Made by a program: the position numbers and the translations under genes
In this document: positions 1 through 10,860 of the stretch, in pieces
How positions within the stretch are numbered: the stretch's first letter is position 1
How the letters are laid out: each line of letters starts with the position of its first letter
From: Chitinophagaceae bacterium
GTDB taxonomy: Bacteria > Bacteroidota > Bacteroidia > Chitinophagales > Chitinophagaceae
Reading direction: 5' to 3'
Assembly: GCA_022843585.1 (NCBI GenBank)
Contig: JALHNJ010000001.1
Span: 1,302,001-1,366,000, forward strand
Length of the DNA stretch: 64,000 nt
Notes under the pieces: model-generated
The model's database searches: none
Told to the model about the DNA's origin: nothing
Seen by the model: the letters and a program-made list of their open reading frames with translations, nothing else

Positions 1-1
1 A

Positions 2-94
2 CATACCTGCGGTGCTGATTGCAAAGATGGCAATCACCTGTATGCACATGGTGAAAGCGGCCATACTTGCACAGATGCTTGTGTAAAAATGTAA
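2..94 (+). CDS. C-terminal end of a Cys/His-rich small protein (partial)
   Basis: The window opens inside a reading frame that runs in frame 2 to TAA at 92-94. The visible 30 residues are rich in Cys and His, with motifs HTCGADC, YAHGESGHTC and a final DACVKM. The spacing of Cys and His suggests a metal-binding or disulfide-rich small protein, but its start lies outside the window and I cannot name a family. An intrinsic terminator follows at 113-147, which supports this being a real gene end. Confidence 0.6.
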   Translation, partial: HTCGADCKDGNHLYAHGESGHTCTDACVKM

Positions 95-112
95 AGAACG
101 ATTTTAATTTTT

Positions 113-147
113 AAGCCGGAATTGCATTTTGCAATTCCGGCTTTTTT
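113..147 (+). terminator. Intrinsic terminator
   Basis: A 13-bp perfect stem (113-125 with 131-143) with a 5-nt loop is followed by a T-rich run on the plus strand. It ends the Cys-rich gene. The opposite strand lacks a clear T tract, so it serves the plus strand best. Confidence 0.85.
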
Positions 148-158
148 ATTTAGCAGGT

Positions 159-1436
159 TTATTTTTTATACACCACACCATCTTTCATCACAAAAATAAC
201 TTTCCCAAAAACTTTTGGATCTTTTAAGGGGTCACCATCCACTGCAACTATATCTGCCAACTTTCCAATTTCGATACTTCCTAGTTTATCTTTTTCTCCT
301 AACAAATCAGCTGCGTTAATAGTGGCAGATTTTATAGCTTCCATTGCCGGCATTCCTGCTTCTATCATATGAGAAAATTCAAGCCAGTTCATTCCGTGTT
401 TATACACCCCGGCATCCGTTCCAAAAGCGATCTTTACACCGGCTTTATAAGCTTTGGCAAATGTGGCTTTTATTTTTGGTCCGATCTCCAATGCTTTAGG
501 AGTAACTAATTCTGGATAATACCCCGGCTTTTTTGCCGAGTCCGCTACCGCTGCGCCAGCGGTAAGGGTAGGCACATACCAGGTTCCATATTGTTTAAAT
601 AATGCAATGGCTTCATCATCCATATTTGTTCCATGCTCTATGGAATTAACTCCAGCTCGTATAGCTCTTTTCATTCCTTCTGCACCATGTGCATGCACAG
701 CTACTTTAAATCCATAATCTTTTGCAGTTTCAACAATGGCTTTTATTTCGTCTTCTGTAAATTGTGGATTGCTTGAACTTTTGGCAACGCTTAATACACC
801 ACCCGTCGCAGTAATTTTTATTAGATCACTTCCTTCTTTGTAGCGTTGACGAACTGCCTGCCTGCATTCATCTGCTCCGTTTGCTACAGCATTTGCTGGT
901 CCCGGGTCTCCCATCAAATCTGCCCGAAAGCCATTGGTAGGATCTGCATGTCCGCCTGTAGTAGCAATTGATTTTCCTGCTGTGTAAACTCTTGGGCCTT
1001 TAATAATTCCTTTGTTAATAGCATTTCGTAATGAAATATTTACACCCGTACCGCCAAGATCTCTTACGGTTGTAAAGCCAGTCATTAATGTTACTTCCGA
1101 AAATTTTACAGAGAGGTATGCATAATCAGCTGGATTGTATGTAAAGTTTTCCATGTACCGGTTAGGATTTGTTTCATGTTCCATATGTACATGCATATCA
1201 ATCCAGCCGGGGGTAACTGTTTTTGTTTTAAGGTCAATTGCTTGGTCATTTGCACCTGGGTTTAAATATCCATTCTCTACAGCCACTATTTTGTTTTTTT
1301 CAACTACAATAGTCATAGCTTTTTTTGGCTCATTTGATATGCCATCAATCAATGTGCCGCACCAGATATATGTTTTTTGAGCTTGCGTAACAGCAAAAAC
1401 GCAGAGGCTAAAAGCAGCTACAAATATTTTCTTCAT
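159..1436 (-). CDS. Exported amidohydrolase family protein (imidazolonepropionase/prolidase-like)
   Basis: This 425-residue metal-dependent hydrolase of the amidohydrolase superfamily has an N-terminal signal peptide (MKKIFVAAFSLCVFAVTQAQ), so it probably acts in the periplasm. The metal-site landmarks are in order: DMHVHME (HxH on strand 1), the lysine segment LIKITATGG (candidate carboxylated Lys), AVHAHG, SIEHGTNMD, and the Asp in FGTDAGVYKHG. The C-terminal IGKLADIVAVDGDPL is typical of the composite beta-domain. Relatives include Xaa-Pro dipeptidases and imidazolonepropionase-like enzymes of secondary metabolism; the substrate cannot be read from sequence. It is a single gene, convergent with the upstream small gene. 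Confidence 0.88.
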   Translation of the reverse strand: MKKIFVAAFSLCVFAVTQAQKTYIWCGTLIDGISNEPKKAMTIVVEKNKIVAVENGYLNPGANDQAIDLKTKTVTPGWIDMHVHMEHETNPNRYMENFTYNPADYAYLSVKFSEVTLMTGFTTVRDLGGTGVNISLRNAINKGIIKGPRVYTAGKSIATTGGHADPTNGFRADLMGDPGPANAVANGADECRQAVRQRYKEGSDLIKITATGGVLSVAKSSSNPQFTEDEIKAIVETAKDYGFKVAVHAHGAEGMKRAIRAGVNSIEHGTNMDDEAIALFKQYGTWYVPTLTAGAAVADSAKKPGYYPELVTPKALEIGPKIKATFAKAYKAGVKIAFGTDAGVYKHGMNWLEFSHMIEAGMPAMEAIKSATINAADLLGEKDKLGSIEIGKLADIVAVDGDPLKDPKVFGKVIFVMKDGVVYKK

Positions 1437-1494
1437 TCTACAATTGTTGAAATACTAAAATAATGCAATTGAACTTTAGTTTGTAATTTATGGT

Positions 1495-1866
1495 ATGAAA
1501 TCAACCATTCTATTAGTTGGAAGTATAGGCTTCTTTTTTACTGCAATAAATTGCAGTAGCAGGCAAGAGGAGTTTACCGATCGCAAATTTATAATTGACA
1601 GTAAAAAGACAGTTAAAATAAAGGAACTTGATCTATCTATTACTAATGATGGATGTGGCCGGGAATGGGTGGGAGATATGGAAAAACCGTATTGCGACTT
1701 AAAAATTAAATTCAAGGATTCTACTTTTTCGGCCGGGCGGGATTTTAAGCCTATTCGCTTCCGAAATATCGAAATTGAAGTGGACAAAATGAATCCCTGG
1801 AGTAAAGAGGAGGATAGTATTGCGCCGGGTGGATGTAGTGTGTGGATTAGGCGGCTAGTTAAATGA
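1495..1866 (+). CDS. Hypothetical small lipoprotein
   Basis: This 123-residue protein begins with a short positively charged and hydrophobic leader ending in FTAINCSS, which resembles a lipoprotein signal with Cys at about residue 20. The Asn at -1 is unusual for a lipobox. The rest is charged and beta-rich with a conserved-looking NDGCGREW segment and a C-terminal GGCSVWIRRLV. I do not recognise the family. It is divergent from the amidohydrolase with a 58-nt gap, so the two may share a control region. Confidence 0.6.
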   Translation: MKSTILLVGSIGFFFTAINCSSRQEEFTDRKFIIDSKKTVKIKELDLSITNDGCGREWVGDMEKPYCDLKIKFKDSTFSAGRDFKPIRFRNIEIEVDKMNPWSKEEDSIAPGGCSVWIRRLVK

Positions 1867-3818
<1,952 letters not shown>

Positions 3819-3836
3819 GTGATTAGTATATAATAT

Positions 3837-3873
3837 AAAGAGGTCGGGCCAAAGCGGTTCGACCTCTTTTGCT
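3837..3873 (+). terminator. Intrinsic terminator after pyrG
   Basis: A 10-bp stem (3837-3846 with 3860-3869) closes a 13-nt loop and runs into TTTTGCTTTT. It lies 19 nt after the pyrG stop codon. Confidence 0.85.
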
Positions 3874-3983
3874 TTTATGCTCATATTACATCGATTTAAT
3901 ACCTCTTTTTCGCTCCCTACATGTTCAAAATTGCCTCTCACCGACTATCTGCTTTTCAGCCCAAAGTCTTCCCTCAGAACTCC

Positions 3984-3991
3984 TATCTTTG
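3984..3991 (+). promoter_or_regulatory. Candidate -7 element for yidC
   Basis: TATCTTTG matches the Bacteroidota -7 consensus TAnnTTTG exactly and lies 21 nt before the yidC ATG. No good -33 TTG is seen at the proper distance, so the assignment rests on the -7 box and position. Confidence 0.45.
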
Positions 3992-4012
3992 CCCACTCCA
4001 AAAAAATGACGA

Positions 4013-5863
4013 ATGAAGTTTGACCGTAATACTGTCCTGGGTTTTGTAATACTGGCGGCACTTTTTATTGGCTATTTTGTTTACACCAATAAGGAACAGG
4101 CTGCGTACAATAAGCAAAAAGTAGCTGAACAAAAAAAACAGCAAGCTATACAAGACTCCATTAATCTGGTTAATAAACCAAAGCAAGATTCACTTAACAG
4201 AATTGCAGACTCAGTAGCAAAAGTTAGTAATGCCGGTACCTTTCAAGCCGCAGTAGATACTACTGAAACAACAAGTGTTGCAGAAAACGGTTTGATGAAA
4301 GTAACCTTCACCAACAAAGGAGGGCAGGTTAAAAAAGTGGAACTTAAAAATTACAAAGGCCTTGATAGCTCTTTGGTGAAACTAGCCGCTACCAACTTTG
4401 ATAAACTTAGCTACACCATTAATACTGCTGCAAACAAAACTGCCGAAACAGGAGATTTGTTTTTTACTGTAAGCGAGGTAACAAGAAATGCAGATAGCTC
4501 GCAGGTAATTTCATTTTCACTTGCTTCAGATAGTGCAGGTGCACCTTCTATTACACATGAATATATTCTGAAGAAAGACGATTACATGCTTGATTTCAAT
4601 ATCAAACTGAATGGCGTTAACCAGTTGCTTACACAGGGAAATATGAACCTTACCTGGCAGTACACTGCAGCACAACAAGAGTCAGATATTTCATTTGAAA
4701 AACAAAATACACAGGTAGGGTATGTAGAAGATGGAAGTTTTGATTATCACACCATTGCCAGAAAAAGTAGTAAAGAGTTTGATGAATCAGTGAAGTGGGT
4801 GGGTGTTCGTCAACGTTTTTTCTTTACTATTCTTACTGCGAAAGATAATTTTTCATCAGGTAAGATGGATTGGACTATTCCGGACGATACGTCAAAAACA
4901 ATTGTACAGTCCACGGCCAATATGAAGCTCTCTGTTAAAGCAGGTTCCCCGGCAGTTGTTCCTTTAAGTATTTATTATGGGCCTTCCGATTATCATGTAC
5001 TTCAGAAATACGACCAGAGTTACGAAAAGCTGGTAAACCTGGGTCAGGGCATTTATGCATTTGTCCGGCCATTGAATAAGTATATAATTCTTCCCATTTT
5101 TGATTTTCTAAAAGGAATTGCCGGAGGCATGGGTTTGGCAATTGCACTATTGACAATATTTATCAAACTCGTTACTTCACCATTGCTTTATAAAAGTTAT
5201 CTGAGTGGGGCGAAAATGAAATTGCTTCGTCCGGAAATAGCAAAACTAAAAGATAAGTACGGTGAAGATCGCCAAGCAATGAGCATGGAGCAAATGAAAA
5301 TTTTTAGAGAAGCAGGTGTTAATCCCCTTGGAGGATGTTTGCCCGCCTTATTGCAAATTCCTATCTTCTTTGCTTTATTCAGTTTATTTAATGCGGATGT
5401 GGGCTTAAGAGGGGCTGAGTTCCTGTGGAGCACCGATTTGTCTGCATTTGACGATCCGATCAAAATGGGCTTTAGAATTCCATTCTTTGGTAGTCATATC
5501 AGTATTTTCAATCTTACCGCTGTATTTACCAGCTTCCTTATTTCCTGGTACAGTATGAGCATGACACCTGACCAGAGCAACCCGGTATTGAAATACATGC
5601 CGTATATCTTCCCCATTTTCTTGTTATTCTTCTTTAACCAGCTTCCTTCGGCTTTAACATGGTACTATACCGTGTCGAATGTAATTACACTGGCTATCCA
5701 GTATATTATCCAGAATCATATCATCAATCATGATAAGATAATGGCAAAGATTGAGGATAACAGAAAGAAGCCAAAAACCAAATCCAAATGGCAGGAGCGG
5801 ATGGAGCAGATGCAGGAACAGCAAAAGAAAATGAAGGATCTACAGCAGAAAAAGAAGAAATAA
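4013..5863 (+). CDS. yidC: Membrane protein insertase YidC
   Basis: YidC inserts and folds inner-membrane proteins, alone or with SecYEG. The 616-residue protein has the Gram-negative layout: an N-terminal membrane segment (about residues 7-25), a large beta-rich periplasmic domain (about 80-340), and the conserved insertase core starting near GGMGLAIALLTIFIKLVTSP, with further membrane helices through FFFNQLPSALTWYYTVSN. The tail is Lys/Gln-rich (KWQERMEQMQEQQKKM), as is usual for Bacteroidota. An earlier ATG at 4006 is out of frame, so 4013 is the start. A terminator follows. Confidence 0.97.
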   Translation: MKFDRNTVLGFVILAALFIGYFVYTNKEQAAYNKQKVAEQKKQQAIQDSINLVNKPKQDSLNRIADSVAKVSNAGTFQAAVDTTETTSVAENGLMKVTFTNKGGQVKKVELKNYKGLDSSLVKLAATNFDKLSYTINTAANKTAETGDLFFTVSEVTRNADSSQVISFSLASDSAGAPSITHEYILKKDDYMLDFNIKLNGVNQLLTQGNMNLTWQYTAAQQESDISFEKQNTQVGYVEDGSFDYHTIARKSSKEFDESVKWVGVRQRFFFTILTAKDNFSSGKMDWTIPDDTSKTIVQSTANMKLSVKAGSPAVVPLSIYYGPSDYHVLQKYDQSYEKLVNLGQGIYAFVRPLNKYIILPIFDFLKGIAGGMGLAIALLTIFIKLVTSPLLYKSYLSGAKMKLLRPEIAKLKDKYGEDRQAMSMEQMKIFREAGVNPLGGCLPALLQIPIFFALFSLFNADVGLRGAEFLWSTDLSAFDDPIKMGFRIPFFGSHISIFNLTAVFTSFLISWYSMSMTPDQSNPVLKYMPYIFPIFLLFFFNQLPSALTWYYTVSNVITLAIQYIIQNHIINHDKIMAKIEDNRKKPKTKSKWQERMEQMQEQQKKMKDLQQKKKK

Positions 5864-5889
5864 TTCTTTGTTAAGAGAATCTTAAGAAG

Positions 5890-5922
5890 AACCGGGTTTT
5901 GCTAGTTGCGACCCGGTTTTTC
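5890..5922 (+). terminator. Intrinsic terminator after yidC
   Basis: AACCGGGT (5890-5897) pairs with ACCCGGTT (5911-5918) around a 13-nt loop and is followed by TTTTTC. Confidence 0.8.
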
Positions 5923-6017
5923 AGTCTGTATCCACAAAGTTTTGCTATCCATGGTTCAACTGCAACTTATTGGTTAAATTGGCACGTCTTTTAGATATTA
6001 ACTACAGAACAAACAAA

Positions 6018-6680
6018 ATGAAACAAATCAACTATATAATTACAAGTGTTTTAGCCTTGGTATCATTTACACAGATCTCAGCCCAGAAAAAGCTGACAGA
6101 AGGAACTATTTCTTATGATATAGTAATTAATACGAGCAATAAAACGCCACAAGCTGCAGACTTATTAGATGGAGCTACCAGTGTTATTTATTTAAAGGGT
6201 AACTCAAGTCGTTCTGAAATGATCAGCTCATTGGGTACACAAGCCACTATTATCGATGGTAAAACTTCAGCCGTAACTGTTTTAAAGGAATATGGAGATC
6301 AGAAGTACATGATAAAAATGACACAGCAAAACTGGAAAGAGTCGAATAAGAAATATGAAGGTATCAAATTCACTTATTTAAACGAGTACAAGGTAATTGC
6401 TGGTTATAATTGCCAGAAAGCGATCGGTACACTGGCTGATAATAGCACTTTTACAGTTTACTTTACTAAGGAAATTGATGCTGTAAGCAAAGATTTTCAA
6501 TACCTGACTAAAGATTTACCTGGTCTGGCTATGCAATATGAAGCGTCGATGGGAAAGATGATGGTTACATATACGGTTTCAAGTATCAACTTTAACCCTG
6601 TTATGCAGGCAAAGTTCGACTTACCAAAATCTGGTTATCGTGTAATGACCTATGAAGAAAGTTTGGGAAAAGGAAATTAA
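6018..6680 (+). CDS. GLPGLI-like / DUF4412-like exported protein
   Basis: This 220-residue protein has a signal peptide (MKQINYIITSVLALVSFTQISAQ). The frame is open further upstream, but ATG at 6018 is chosen because it begins the signal peptide. The body carries motifs of the Bacteroidota GLPGLI family: TEGTISYDIVI near the mature start, YKVIAGYNCQKA in the middle, then YFTKEI and DLPGLAMQYE. These proteins are presumed periplasmic or surface beta-rich proteins of unknown role. Its stop codon overlaps that of the convergent gene by the palindrome TTAA (6677-6680). Confidence 0.75.
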   Translation: MKQINYIITSVLALVSFTQISAQKKLTEGTISYDIVINTSNKTPQAADLLDGATSVIYLKGNSSRSEMISSLGTQATIIDGKTSAVTVLKEYGDQKYMIKMTQQNWKESNKKYEGIKFTYLNEYKVIAGYNCQKAIGTLADNSTFTVYFTKEIDAVSKDFQYLTKDLPGLAMQYEASMGKMMVTYTVSSINFNPVMQAKFDLPKSGYRVMTYEESLGKGN

Positions 6681-7051
6681 TTTCTTTTCAACTGACGGTT
6701 ACCGAACTCAATTTTTACATTGCTTAAAATAACCTTCTTTTTTAAAGGCACAATGTAAACAGTGTTACCTCTTTGAGTAGTAACTACTGTGTTTAAACTG
6801 ATATACTCATTTTCAGCATTGGTTTTTATAACCTGATTGCCACGATAAGTATAACCTGATTTAAGAGAAAATGAACCCGGCACAACTGTTGCTTTATTAG
6901 AAAGCAACGATTTTTTTGGGGTAGCGGAAGCTTTAGATTTTCCATCGCCCAAAGTGGCATAAGCAGCAATAGCAGAAATAGCCATTAAAGCAATGACTGA
7001 AAGCTTTTTGCCCACTATTTTATAAACTATATTTAGTTTTGGATGGTTCAT
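6677..7051 (-). CDS. Hypothetical exported protein
   Basis: This 124-residue protein has an N-terminal hydrophobic stretch at about residues 17-33 (VIALMAISAIAAYATLG), a possible signal anchor or signal peptide. The mature part is small and basic, with a GYTYRGNQVIKTNAENEYISL segment that suggests a short beta-rich fold. No family is recognised. It converges with the GLPGLI-like gene, and the two stop codons overlap. Confidence 0.6.
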   Translation of the reverse strand: MNHPKLNIVYKIVGKKLSVIALMAISAIAAYATLGDGKSKASATPKKSLLSNKATVVPGSFSLKSGYTYRGNQVIKTNAENEYISLNTVVTTQRGNTVYIVPLKKKVILSNVKIEFGNRQLKRN

Positions 7052-7147
7052 TGATTTAGCAAAAGTAAATAGAAAAGTTAATATAAAGCAAACCGTTTAT
7101 CCAGAAATTTAATACTTCATTAACGGACAATATGACGAATTGTTACA

Positions 7148-7177
7148 TTGAAACCGCCAAAAAAAAACATTATTTTG
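7148..7177 (+). promoter_or_regulatory. Candidate promoter for the TPR gene
   Basis: TTG at 7148-7150 and TTATTTTG at 7170-7177 are separated by 19 nt, the spacing of Bacteroidota promoters. The -7 box has one mismatch to TAnnTTTG. The first likely start codon is about 125 nt downstream. Confidence 0.4.
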
Positions 7178-7303
7178 CACATATGGGGAAAAGTAGGAGC
7201 CGGAATAGTCCCCTTTTTTTATTTAACTTGTTGGTAATAACACATTTCAGGGGGCAAAGGGATTTTGCTGTCTGACAGGCTCTTTAAAAGTTTTGCTCAC
7301 CAA

Positions 7304-8737
7304 ATGTCCGGATACATGAAAGATAATCCTTACCGGGAAGATCGGGAACAGCTTCGGGAACTGCTTAAACAGTACGAAAATCTTAAAAACGGCCGCCAAA
7401 ACTCATTTATAGAAGAAGATGCTTTTGAAAAAATAATCGAATACTACCAGGAAAAGGATGAAATCCCCAAGGCATTAGAGGCCGCCGAAATAGGCAGTGC
7501 TCAATTTCCTTATTCGTCTTTATTGATGATAAAAAAGGCGGATATTTTAATCGCCGCCAGGCAATATCGGGAGGCTCTGTCCATTCTCGAAGATGCATCA
7601 TTGCTAGACAGCAACAATATCAATTTATATATTCTGAAAACAGATGTTTACCTCGCATTAGACCAGCAGGAGAAGGCTGTTGTTTTGCTGGAGGAAGCGC
7701 TGAATTTATTTGAGGGGGAAGAAAAAATTGAACTGTTGTTTGAATTGGCAGATGTGTACGATGATTACGAGGATTTTGATAAAGTGTTCGACTGTCTCAA
7801 AATGATATTGGAAAAAGAACCTACAAATGAAGAAGCTTTATATAAAATATGCTTCTGGACAGATTTTACCGGACGAAACGAAGAAAGTATTCGCTTACAC
7901 CAGCAAATTATTGATGAGTATCCGTATAGTGAGTTAGCATGGTTCAATCTGGCTGCGGCATACCAGGGATTGAAGTTGTATGAAAAAGCAATTGATGCTT
8001 ACCAGTATGCAATAACTATTGATGAAAAATTTGATTATGCCTATCGCAATATAGGCGATGCATATATCAGACTCAGAAAGTATAAAGAGGCAATTGAAAT
8101 GCTGGAGAAAGTAATTGAACTGGCAAAGCCGGAAGATGTAATTTATGAAGCTATCGGCCATTGCTATGATAAACTGAAAAATTTTGCACAGGCAAGATTT
8201 CATTATCGAAAAGCCTCTCACATGCGGCAAGACGACAGCAAGCTTTTTTATAAAATAGCCTGTACTTATTTCAATGAAGGTCAATGGGAAAGTTGCCTGA
8301 AGCAATTAGATATAGCTATGAAGATCCATCGCTTACAAGCTGATTATAATTTATTGGCGGGTGAATGCAAAATGCACCTCAGGCAATTTAAGGAAGCCGT
8401 TCAGTATTTTATGAATGTGGTAAGAAGCAGGCCCCGCAATGTTGGTGGTTGGGAGGCATTGATCAGATGCCTGTACAAAGCTGAATATTTTGAGGAGGCA
8501 TTGGAGCAAACAAATGCAGCATTGCATATTACAAACGATAAACCTTTATTTGTTTTCTATAAAGCAGCAGTGCTGCTGGCTTTAGGTAAATCGAAAGAAG
8601 CTGTTCTGCAATTGGAACATGCAATCCAACAAGCACCAAAGCTTTTAAAGAAATTCCTTGAGTTAAATCCATCTGTAATGCAACATCAGCAAATAGTAGA
8701 TGTGCTGGCCAGGTCTAAAAGAAATAAGTCTATTTAG
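7304..8737 (+). CDS. Tetratricopeptide repeat protein (cytoplasmic)
   Basis: This soluble TPR protein of about 477 residues has no signal peptide. Helical repeats fill it from about residue 45 to the end, with typical TPR positions visible in AWFNLAAAYQGLKLYEKAIDAY, AYRNIGDAYIRLRKYKEAIEM and VIYEAIGHCYDKLKNFAQA. The frame is open from a TTG at 7265, but ATG at 7304 or 7316 (MKDNPYRED) is a more likely start. TPR arrays bind partner proteins; the partner is unknown. It is common in Chitinophagaceae and stands alone here. Confidence 0.85.
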   Translation: MSGYMKDNPYREDREQLRELLKQYENLKNGRQNSFIEEDAFEKIIEYYQEKDEIPKALEAAEIGSAQFPYSSLLMIKKADILIAARQYREALSILEDASLLDSNNINLYILKTDVYLALDQQEKAVVLLEEALNLFEGEEKIELLFELADVYDDYEDFDKVFDCLKMILEKEPTNEEALYKICFWTDFTGRNEESIRLHQQIIDEYPYSELAWFNLAAAYQGLKLYEKAIDAYQYAITIDEKFDYAYRNIGDAYIRLRKYKEAIEMLEKVIELAKPEDVIYEAIGHCYDKLKNFAQARFHYRKASHMRQDDSKLFYKIACTYFNEGQWESCLKQLDIAMKIHRLQADYNLLAGECKMHLRQFKEAVQYFMNVVRSRPRNVGGWEALIRCLYKAEYFEEALEQTNAALHITNDKPLFVFYKAAVLLALGKSKEAVLQLEHAIQQAPKLLKKFLELNPSVMQHQQIVDVLARSKRNKSI

Positions 8738-8789
8738 AGATTGATGTTGTTTATCTGCGGTTGTAAATACGGCTATAGGTATTCTTCCT

Positions 8790-8797
8790 TATTTTTG
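8790..8797 (+). promoter_or_regulatory. Candidate -7 element upstream of the ComA-like gene
   Basis: TATTTTTG is an exact TAnnTTTG match, 74 nt before the start codon. The nearest upstream TTG (8761-8763) is 26 nt away, longer than the usual spacing. A short inverted repeat (GTGTG-TCA-CACAC, near 8817-8830) lies in the presumed 5' UTR. Confidence 0.35.
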
Positions 8798-8871
8798 CGT
8801 GCCTGTATTAAACTGAGTGTGTCACACACACAGAATTAGTACAGGTCTTATTTGAATTTCTTAATCAAACA

Positions 8872-9654
8872 ATGGTAGCAATGAATTTTAATCTCTCTCA
8901 AATTCCAGAAAGAACACCGAAGCAACGTACTTCAGGATTAACTATGGTGATGGATAAAGGATTGAGTGTGCAGGAAGCAAAAAATTTCTTGAGTGTATCT
9001 CATCCACATGTGGATATTGTAAAATTAGGATTTGGTACCGCTTTCGTTACACCAAACCTCGAAGAAAAATTAGAAGTGTACCGGTCATACGATTTACCTA
9101 TTTATTTTGGGGGTACTTTGTTTGAAGCTTTTCTGATCCGCAATCAATTTGACGATTATATAGCACTTTGCAAAAAATACAGCATCAGCTATATGGAAGT
9201 AAGTGATGGTTCTGTTACAATTCCTCATGCGGAGAAGTGTGGTTATATTGAAAAGTTAACGCAACACGGAACTGTATTGAGCGAAGTAGGTAGCAAAGAT
9301 GCAGCACATATCATTCCGCCATATAAATGGATTGAGTTGATGAAAGCAGAACTGGAAGCTGGTTCAACCTATGTAATTGCAGAAGCAAGAGAGGCTGGTA
9401 ATGTTGGTATTTATCGTGGAAGCGGTGAAGTAAGAGAAGGATTGGTGCAAGAGATATTAACGCAGATCCCTGCCGAAAAAATAATCTGGGAGGCTCCTCA
9501 AAAAGCTCAGCAATTATATTTTATTGAATTGATAGGCTGCAATGTAAATCTTGGCAACATTGCACCGAGTGAAGTAATTCCATTAGAAGCAATGCGTATC
9601 GGTTTACGTGGAGATACTTTTGATCTGTTCCTCGACAAAAAAGAAAAAGCCTGA
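8872..9654 (+). CDS. Phosphosulfolactate synthase-like protein (ComA family)
   Basis: This 260-residue protein matches the ComA family, which adds sulfite to phosphoenolpyruvate to form phosphosulfolactate. In methanogens the product leads to coenzyme M; in Bacillus it leads to sulfolactate; plant Hsa32 is a homologue. The family pattern is seen in SGLTMVMDKGL, VDIVKLGFGTAF, PIYFGGTLFEA, YMEVSDGSVTIP, SEVGSKD, VIAEAREAGNVGIY and NLGNIAPSEVIPLEAMRIGLRGDT. It is translationally coupled to aroE by a 1-nt overlap (TGATG). A role in sulfonate or sulfonolipid precursor supply is only inference. MNFNLS at codon 4 is an alternative start. Confidence 0.87.
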   Translation: MVAMNFNLSQIPERTPKQRTSGLTMVMDKGLSVQEAKNFLSVSHPHVDIVKLGFGTAFVTPNLEEKLEVYRSYDLPIYFGGTLFEAFLIRNQFDDYIALCKKYSISYMEVSDGSVTIPHAEKCGYIEKLTQHGTVLSEVGSKDAAHIIPPYKWIELMKAELEAGSTYVIAEAREAGNVGIYRGSGEVREGLVQEILTQIPAEKIIWEAPQKAQQLYFIELIGCNVNLGNIAPSEVIPLEAMRIGLRGDTFDLFLDKKEKA

Positions 9655-10388
9655 TGCGTTTGTTCGGATTAATTGGTTACCCCTTGTCTCATTCTTTTTC
9701 TAAGAAATATTTTACGGAGAAGTTTGAACGGGAAGGGTTAGCCAATTGTAAGTTCGAAAATTTTTCATTAGAATCTATTGCTGATTTTCCCTCACTAATT
9801 GAAAATAATCCTGGCTTAAAAGGAATTGCTATTACAATTCCGTACAAACAATCTGTGCTGCAATTTGTAGATGACGTTACAGGTATGCCAGAAGGATTAA
9901 CGGCATGTAATTGCATCAAGATCAGTAACGACAAATTATACGGCTTTAATACAGATCATATCGGGTTTGAAAAAAGTGTCATTCCTTTTATGCAACCTCA
10001 GCATCAGCATGCATTAGTGTTAGGAAATGGTGGTGCAACTGCTGCAATTATTTTTGCTTTGAAACGATTAGGGATAAGTTATGATGTGGTGAGCCGGAAG
10101 TTACACAATGGTTCTAACCTAACTTATAAAGAGGTTGATGAAAGTATAATCAGGAAAAGCAAAATCATTATTAATACAACACCGTTGGGTATGTATCCAT
10201 CAATTGATACTTGCCCCGATATTCCTTACGAATTTATTTCATCCCAACATTTATTATACGACCTTACGTATAATCCGGTCAAAACTTTATTTCTGCAAAA
10301 AGGAGAGGAGAGGGGTGCTACAATTAAAAATGGCGAAGAGATGCTCGTATTACAGGCAGAAGAAAACTGGAGAATATGGAATAGTTAA
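9654..10388 (+). CDS. aroE: Shikimate dehydrogenase
   Basis: AroE reduces 3-dehydroshikimate to shikimate with NADPH in the shikimate pathway. The 244-residue protein shows the N-terminal substrate motif GYPLSHSFSKKYF, the catalytic Lys region GIAITIPYKQSV, ACNCIK, the NTDHIGF Asp, the nucleotide-binding LGNGGATAAI, and NTTPLGM. It is slightly shorter than the E. coli enzyme, as in other Bacteroidota. Its ATG overlaps the stop of the ComA-like gene, so the two are probably made from one mRNA. It is convergent with the thioesterase with only 1 nt between the stops. Confidence 0.95.
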   Translation: MRLFGLIGYPLSHSFSKKYFTEKFEREGLANCKFENFSLESIADFPSLIENNPGLKGIAITIPYKQSVLQFVDDVTGMPEGLTACNCIKISNDKLYGFNTDHIGFEKSVIPFMQPQHQHALVLGNGGATAAIIFALKRLGISYDVVSRKLHNGSNLTYKEVDESIIRKSKIIINTTPLGMYPSIDTCPDIPYEFISSQHLLYDLTYNPVKTLFLQKGEERGATIKNGEEMLVLQAEENWRIWNS

Positions 10389-10389
10389 T

Positions 10390-10821
10390 CTATGCAGATA
10401 ACTTTTGTATAGCTTCTTCGGGCATCGCCACAATCTTTTTCTTTTCATAATCATAGCAAATCATTCCTGTTTTAGCAACAGCAACTAATTTTTTCTGTTC
10501 ACCTGTTTGCTTTTCTAATTTGTAGAAAATATCAAACCCTATTTTAGAAAACTCTCCAGTAGTGACCGAAGCGTTTATTATATCGCCATAAAACAATTCG
10601 CTTTTAAATTCAATTGCCACATCAGCCATTAACATTCCTGCCCCGGCAAATTGCATTTCACTATATCCAAAATGGTTAAAGAATTGCATCCTTATTTCAT
10701 GTAGTATGCTTAACAGCGCATCATTTCCAACATGACCGCCATAATTAATATCGGTAATACGAACAGGAAGATCACATTGAAAAATGAAATTTTCTGGAAT
10801 CTCAATTTTTACTCTGGCCAT
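10390..10821 (-). CDS. Acyl-CoA thioesterase, hotdog fold (YbgC/FadM-like)
   Basis: This hotdog-fold protein of about 143 residues resembles 4-hydroxybenzoyl-CoA thioesterases. The signature is RITDINYGGHVGNDALLSILHEIRMQF, where an Asp/His-containing segment sits before the long helix, followed by MLMADVAIEFKSELFYGD. The frame is open up to 10854, but the Met beginning MARVKIEIPENF at 10821 fits the family better. It likely hydrolyses short or aromatic acyl-CoAs in the cytosol; the substrate is unknown. It lies 39 nt downstream of the anti-sigma-like gene, possibly as its distal operon member. Confidence 0.8.
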   Translation of the reverse strand: MARVKIEIPENFIFQCDLPVRITDINYGGHVGNDALLSILHEIRMQFFNHFGYSEMQFAGAGMLMADVAIEFKSELFYGDIINASVTTGEFSKIGFDIFYKLEKQTGEQKKLVAVAKTGMICYDYEKKKIVAMPEEAIQKLSA

Positions 10822-10860
10822 GTAGTATTGTTTGCAATAAAAATAAGGAAACAAAGGAGA

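Noticed and set aside
8817-8830. GTGTG-TCA-CACAC inverted repeat as an operator
   Set aside because: It is short and made of simple dinucleotides; with no second copy it could be chance.
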